Shown here piece after piece: positions 60,588-64,000 of a stretch of DNA of 64,000 nt. This DNA comes from an uncultured Altererythrobacter sp. (GTDB lineage Bacteria; Pseudomonadota; Alphaproteobacteria; Sphingomonadales; Sphingomonadaceae): contig CAMPIX010000004.1 in assembly GCA_946886565.1 (NCBI GenBank), forward strand, positions 1 through 64,000. Reading direction: 5' to 3'. The position numbers were made by a program, and so were the translations under genes. The notes under the pieces are model-generated. The model had not been told where the DNA came from. It saw only the letters and a program-made list of their open reading frames with translations, and made no database searches. Positions within the stretch are counted from its first letter, which is position 1, and each line of letters begins with the position of its first letter.

Positions 60588-61366
60588 TAAATCAGCAAGG
60601 CCAGCCCGTCGCGGAAGGTCGGATACTTCGGACTCCACCCTAGCACGCGCTTCGCCTTGCCGTTGGCGACGCGGCGGTTTTCGGCGTAGAAGCCGCGCGC
60701 CATGTCGGACAGGCCCGCCTCCTCGATGCTCTGCATCGGCGGCGGGGCGATGCCGAGCAGGCGACAGGCTTCCTCGATCACCGCGTTCTGGCTCGTCGGC
60801 AGGTCGTCGGCGAGATTATAGGCTCCGGGCGGGGCGTCGAGTCCGGCGAGCACGCCCGATACGATATCGTCGACATGCACCCGGCTGAAAACCTGCCCCG
60901 TCAGATCGATCCGGTGCGCCTTGCCCTCGCGCACGCGGTCGAGCGCGCTGCGGCCGGGGCCGTAAATGCCCGGCAGGCGGAACACTCGTGCTCCACGTGC
61001 AAGCCACGTCGCGTCCGCCTCGGCGCGCGCGGCGCGTCGCCCGCCACCGGTGGGCGCGCTCTCGTCGACCCATGCGCCGCCGCTGTCGCCGTAAACTCCG
61101 GTGGAGGAGAGATAGCCGAGCCACCGCCCTGTGCCGCCGAGCTGGGCGCCATAGGCCGCGAGCACGGGGTCGCCACTCTCGGCACCGGGCGGGACCGAGG
61201 ACAATACATGCGTCGCCCCGGCGAGCGCCGTGCGCACCGCATCGCCATCGTCGAACGCCACCGTCCCGCCGCGACCGGTGCCGGCGACCGCCCACCCGCG
61301 CCCCTCCAGCGCGGCGGCGACACGTTTCGCGGTGTAACCCATTCCGAAGATAAACATTGTCCCCAT
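60587..61366 (-). CDS. NAD(P)-dependent SDR/epimerase family protein (YeeZ-like)
   Basis: A 259-residue extended SDR-type protein. MGTMFIFGMGYTAKRVAAAL is a variant GxGxxA nucleotide-binding start; GRWLGYLSSTGVYGDSGG and VFRLPGIYGPGRSALDRVRE follow, with HVDDIVSGVLAGL. YeeZ-like proteins have the fold but no well-defined substrate. A second ATG lies at 61357. It is convergent with EamA and divergent from pepN. Confidence 0.87.
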   Translation of the reverse strand: MGTMFIFGMGYTAKRVAAALEGRGWAVAGTGRGGTVAFDDGDAVRTALAGATHVLSSVPPGAESGDPVLAAYGAQLGGTGRWLGYLSSTGVYGDSGGAWVDESAPTGGGRRAARAEADATWLARGARVFRLPGIYGPGRSALDRVREGKAHRIDLTGQVFSRVHVDDIVSGVLAGLDAPPGAYNLADDLPTSQNAVIEEACRLLGIAPPPMQSIEEAGLSDMARGFYAENRRVANGKAKRVLGWSPKYPTFRDGLALLI

Positions 61367-61419
61367 ATCCTCGTTCTACCCGGTGGACGCGGAAGTGAAA
61401 GGACCTAGAAGCTCGACCC

Positions 61420-64000
61420 ATGGATATCGCACCCACGCCCTCCACCGCCTCCGGCAACCCCGAGATGGCCGACGCAGCACCCGAACCGCGGGAGCCGGCG
61501 CTGATCCGGCGGGAGGACTACAAGCCGTTCGGCTGGCTCGTCCCCGAGACCGCGCTCGATTTCGATCTGGGGCTCGAGAAGACACGCGTCACCGCGACAC
61601 TGACGGTGGCGCGCAACCCGGCGGCCGAACGGGCCGACACGATCCGCCTCAACGGCGACGGGCTCTCCCCGCTCGCAGTCGCGGTCGACGGCCGGACGGT
61701 AAACGACTGGACGCTCGACGGCGGCGACCTGCTGCTGCCACTGCCGGAGGACGAGCACGAGATCGCGATCGAGACCGAGATCGATCCTTCCGCCAATTCG
61801 CAGCTCATGGGCCTCTACGCCTCGAACGGTATGCTCTGTACCCAGTGCGAGGCGGAGGGTTTCCGCCGGATCACCTTCTTCCCCGACCGGCCCGACGTGC
61901 TTTCGACCTATCGGGTTCGGATGAGCGGGCTGAAGTCGCTGTTCCCGATCCTGCTCTCGAACGGCAATCTCGTTGCCGAAGGCGAAGGCGAAGGCGGCGC
62001 ACACTGGGCCGAATGGCATGACCCGTGGCCCAAACCCAGCTACCTCTTCGCGCTCGTCGCGGGCGATCTGGTCGCCAATTCGGGCAGCTTCACCACGATG
62101 GGCGGGCGCGAGGTCGCGCTCAACGTCTGGGTCCGCGCCGAGGATCTGCCGCGCACCGACCACGCGCTCGAATCATTGAAGCGCTCGATGAAATGGGACG
62201 AGGAGGCGTTCGGCCGTGAGTACGACCTCGACCTGTTCAATATCGTCGCGGTCGGCGATTTCAACATGGGGGCGATGGAGAACAAGGGGCTCAACGTCTT
62301 CAACACGAAGTACGTCCTGGCCGACCCAGAAACCGCGACCGACGGCGATTTCGACGCGATCGAGGGGGTGATCGGGCACGAATACTTCCACAACTGGTCG
62401 GGCAACCGCGTGACGTGCCGCGACTGGTTCCAGCTTTCCCTCAAGGAAGGCTTCACCGTGCTGCGCGACCAGCTGTTCAGCCAGGACATGCGCGGCGAAG
62501 CCGTCAAGCGGATCGAGGACGTTCGCGTGCTGCGCTCGGTCCAGTTCCCCGAGGATTCAGGGCCGCTGGCGCATCCGATCCGGCCCGACAGCTTCCGCGA
62601 GATCTCGAACTTCTACACCGCGACGGTGTACAACAAGGGCGCCGAAGTCATCCGCATGATGCGCACGATGGCCGGACCCGAGGCGTTTCGCGCGGGCACC
62701 GATCTCTACTTCGACCGCCACGACGGCGAGGCGGCGACGTGCGAGGATTTCGTCACCGCGATGGAGGACGGCGCGGGGCTCGATCTCGAGAAGTTCCGGC
62801 TATGGTATTCGCAGGCGGGCACGCCCAAGGTTTCGATCTCGCTCGAACACGACGGTGATGTCGCGACTCTGACGCTGAGGCAGCAGGTGCCGCCGACGCC
62901 GGGCCAGCCGGGTAAGCTCCCGATGCCTATTCCGCTCAGGCTCGCGCTGTTCGACCGCGCGAGCGGATCGCATGGCGGCGAGCGACTGGTGGTGCTCGAT
63001 AGCGCGGAGATGACGATCGCGTTCGAGGGTTTTGCCGACGCGCCTGTCCTGTCGATCAACCGCGGCTTCTCCGCCCCGGTGTCGATCGAGCGCCATGTCC
63101 CGCGCGAGGATCTGGTGTTCCTCGCCGCGCGCGACGACGACGCTTTCGCCCGCGCCGAGGCGATGCAGGAGCTCGTCGTCGGCCATCTCGTCGCCGCAGC
63201 GGGCGAAGGGCTCGACGCGCGCGAACGGAGTGAAGGCCGCGCCGCGATCCGCGAGGCGCTGGCCGCAATTCTCGACGACCAGGCACTCGACGATCTGATG
63301 CGCGGCGAACTGATGGTCCTGCCGGGCGAGACCTATCTCGCCGAGCAGATGCTGGTCGCCGATCCCGGCCGCATCCACGCCGAGCGCGAGGGGCTCAAGG
63401 CGTGGCTGGCGAGCGAGCTCGGCGATGCGCTGCGTGCGATCCATGCCCGCGCAAGCGACACGCCCTACGGCCTCGACCGCGCGGCGCGCGGAGCGCGCAA
63501 GGTCAAGACGCTGGCGCTGTCGTATCTCGCTGCTGGCGATCCGGAGCGCGGGGCGCACATGGCTGCGGCGCAGTACGACGCGGCCGACAACATGACCGAC
63601 CGACAGGGCGCGCTGATGGTGCTTGCCGGGCTTTCCGGGCGCGTGCGCACCGACCGGTTGACCGAGTTCTACCGCCGCTACGAGAGCAACGCGCTGGTGG
63701 TCGACAAATGGTTCGCGCTCCAGGCCAGTTCGCTCCATCCCGACGTGCTCGAGCACGTGAAGGCGCTGGCCGATCATCCCGACTTCACGCTCAGAAACCC
63801 AAACCGGGTGCGCTCGCTCTACATGCCCTTCACCGGCACCGCGCATGGTTTCCACGCGGCGAGCGGCGAGGGCTACCGGATGATCGCCGACCTGATCCTC
63901 GCGCTCGACCCGATCAACGCGCAGACGGCGGCCCGCTTCGTCCCCTCGCTCGGCCGCTGGCGGCGGATCGAGCCGCGCCGCGCCGCACTGATGCGCGCCG
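61420..64000 (+). CDS. pepN: Aminopeptidase N (partial, C-terminus off the window)
   Basis: At least 860 residues of a zinc M1 aminopeptidase. Two signatures are plain: NMGAMENKGL (GAMEN exopeptidase motif) and VIGHEYFHNWSGNRVTCRDW, the HExxH-x18-E zinc site with the distal Glu in SLKEGF. The N-terminal beta-domain precedes, and the long C-terminal helical region runs to the window edge (ends ...GRWRRIEPRRAALMRA). It removes N-terminal residues from peptides in the cytoplasm, completing the peptide use suggested by the transporter and dipeptidase. The ATG at 61420 is chosen; an ATG at 61465 is also in frame. Confidence 0.95.
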   Translation, partial: MDIAPTPSTASGNPEMADAAPEPREPALIRREDYKPFGWLVPETALDFDLGLEKTRVTATLTVARNPAAERADTIRLNGDGLSPLAVAVDGRTVNDWTLDGGDLLLPLPEDEHEIAIETEIDPSANSQLMGLYASNGMLCTQCEAEGFRRITFFPDRPDVLSTYRVRMSGLKSLFPILLSNGNLVAEGEGEGGAHWAEWHDPWPKPSYLFALVAGDLVANSGSFTTMGGREVALNVWVRAEDLPRTDHALESLKRSMKWDEEAFGREYDLDLFNIVAVGDFNMGAMENKGLNVFNTKYVLADPETATDGDFDAIEGVIGHEYFHNWSGNRVTCRDWFQLSLKEGFTVLRDQLFSQDMRGEAVKRIEDVRVLRSVQFPEDSGPLAHPIRPDSFREISNFYTATVYNKGAEVIRMMRTMAGPEAFRAGTDLYFDRHDGEAATCEDFVTAMEDGAGLDLEKFRLWYSQAGTPKVSISLEHDGDVATLTLRQQVPPTPGQPGKLPMPIPLRLALFDRASGSHGGERLVVLDSAEMTIAFEGFADAPVLSINRGFSAPVSIERHVPREDLVFLAARDDDAFARAEAMQELVVGHLVAAAGEGLDARERSEGRAAIREALAAILDDQALDDLMRGELMVLPGETYLAEQMLVADPGRIHAEREGLKAWLASELGDALRAIHARASDTPYGLDRAARGARKVKTLALSYLAAGDPERGAHMAAAQYDAADNMTDRQGALMVLAGLSGRVRTDRLTEFYRRYESNALVVDKWFALQASSLHPDVLEHVKALADHPDFTLRNPNRVRSLYMPFTGTAHGFHAASGEGYRMIADLILALDPINAQTAARFVPSLGRWRRIEPRRAALMRA

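Overview
The window looks like a chromosome segment of a high-GC alphaproteobacterium of the order Sphingomonadales, most like the Erythrobacteraceae. This rests on the gene families (SciP/DUF1153, DUF3035 lipoprotein, GlsB-like and DUF6265 proteins, a peptide transporter next to paired amidohydrolases), on strong GC skew in codon third positions, and on dispersed palindromic repeats of kinds I associate with sphingomonads. The genus is an inference. No phage, insertion sequence, CRISPR array or replication origin was seen.

Layout. 1-5560 (minus strand): NnrU-like membrane protein, exported FKBP isomerase, two exported amidohydrolases (one has lost its metal-binding residues) and a proton-coupled peptide transporter. 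5774-6704: a short GntR regulator, ihfB and tRNA-Leu(UAA). 6826-20610: an envelope/exopolysaccharide locus with a tandem PilZ protein, a FAD enzyme, GtrA and an STT3-like GT-C protein, then on the minus strand MsrB, a pyruvyl-transferase-family protein and a Wzx-type flippase, then on the plus strand a Wzy-type ligase/polymerase, a Wza-type export lipoprotein, a Wzc-type tyrosine kinase ending in seven Tyr-Gly repeats, and an accessory protein whose start lies inside that repeat. 20622-30004: fabI, YihY, a J-domain protein, pdxH, a CDF exporter, PhzF-like, a serine hydrolase, mnmA, and a small ORF coupled to sciP. 30211-39211: a two-gene RND efflux system with DUF445, an SLC13 permease, a TylF-like methyltransferase. 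39393-46246: etfBA, sucC, an IMPase-family phosphatase, an OmpA-like lipoprotein and a CNNM/CBS protein. 46534-55676: a nearly continuous minus-strand housekeeping run (DUF3035, lspA, ileS, ribF, M19 dipeptidase, folA, purK, purE, gpmA). 55767-64000: tRNA-Thr(GGU), two bacterial-PH proteins, a GNAT protein, threonine aldolase-like, EamA, an SDR protein and the first part of pepN.

The most notable content is repetitive and structured DNA. (i) A roughly 110-nt element occurs three times (46286-46400 plus, 46410-46524 minus, 55871-55993 plus). It has three hairpins; two show clear compensatory base changes in helices I and II and helix III varies in paired fashion. Each copy lies downstream of a gene in its own direction. 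(ii) A roughly 92-bp inverted repeat sits between etfB and etfA, between purE and purK, and in frame inside ileS, where it adds about 31 residues; a diverged relative precedes the CDF gene and contributes its ribosome-binding site. (iii) Two further palindromic units lie at 56018-56097 and 60414-60587.

Gene starts were set by Shine-Dalgarno position, signal peptides and overlap with the upstream gene. All functions come from recognising protein families by eye, with no database search.
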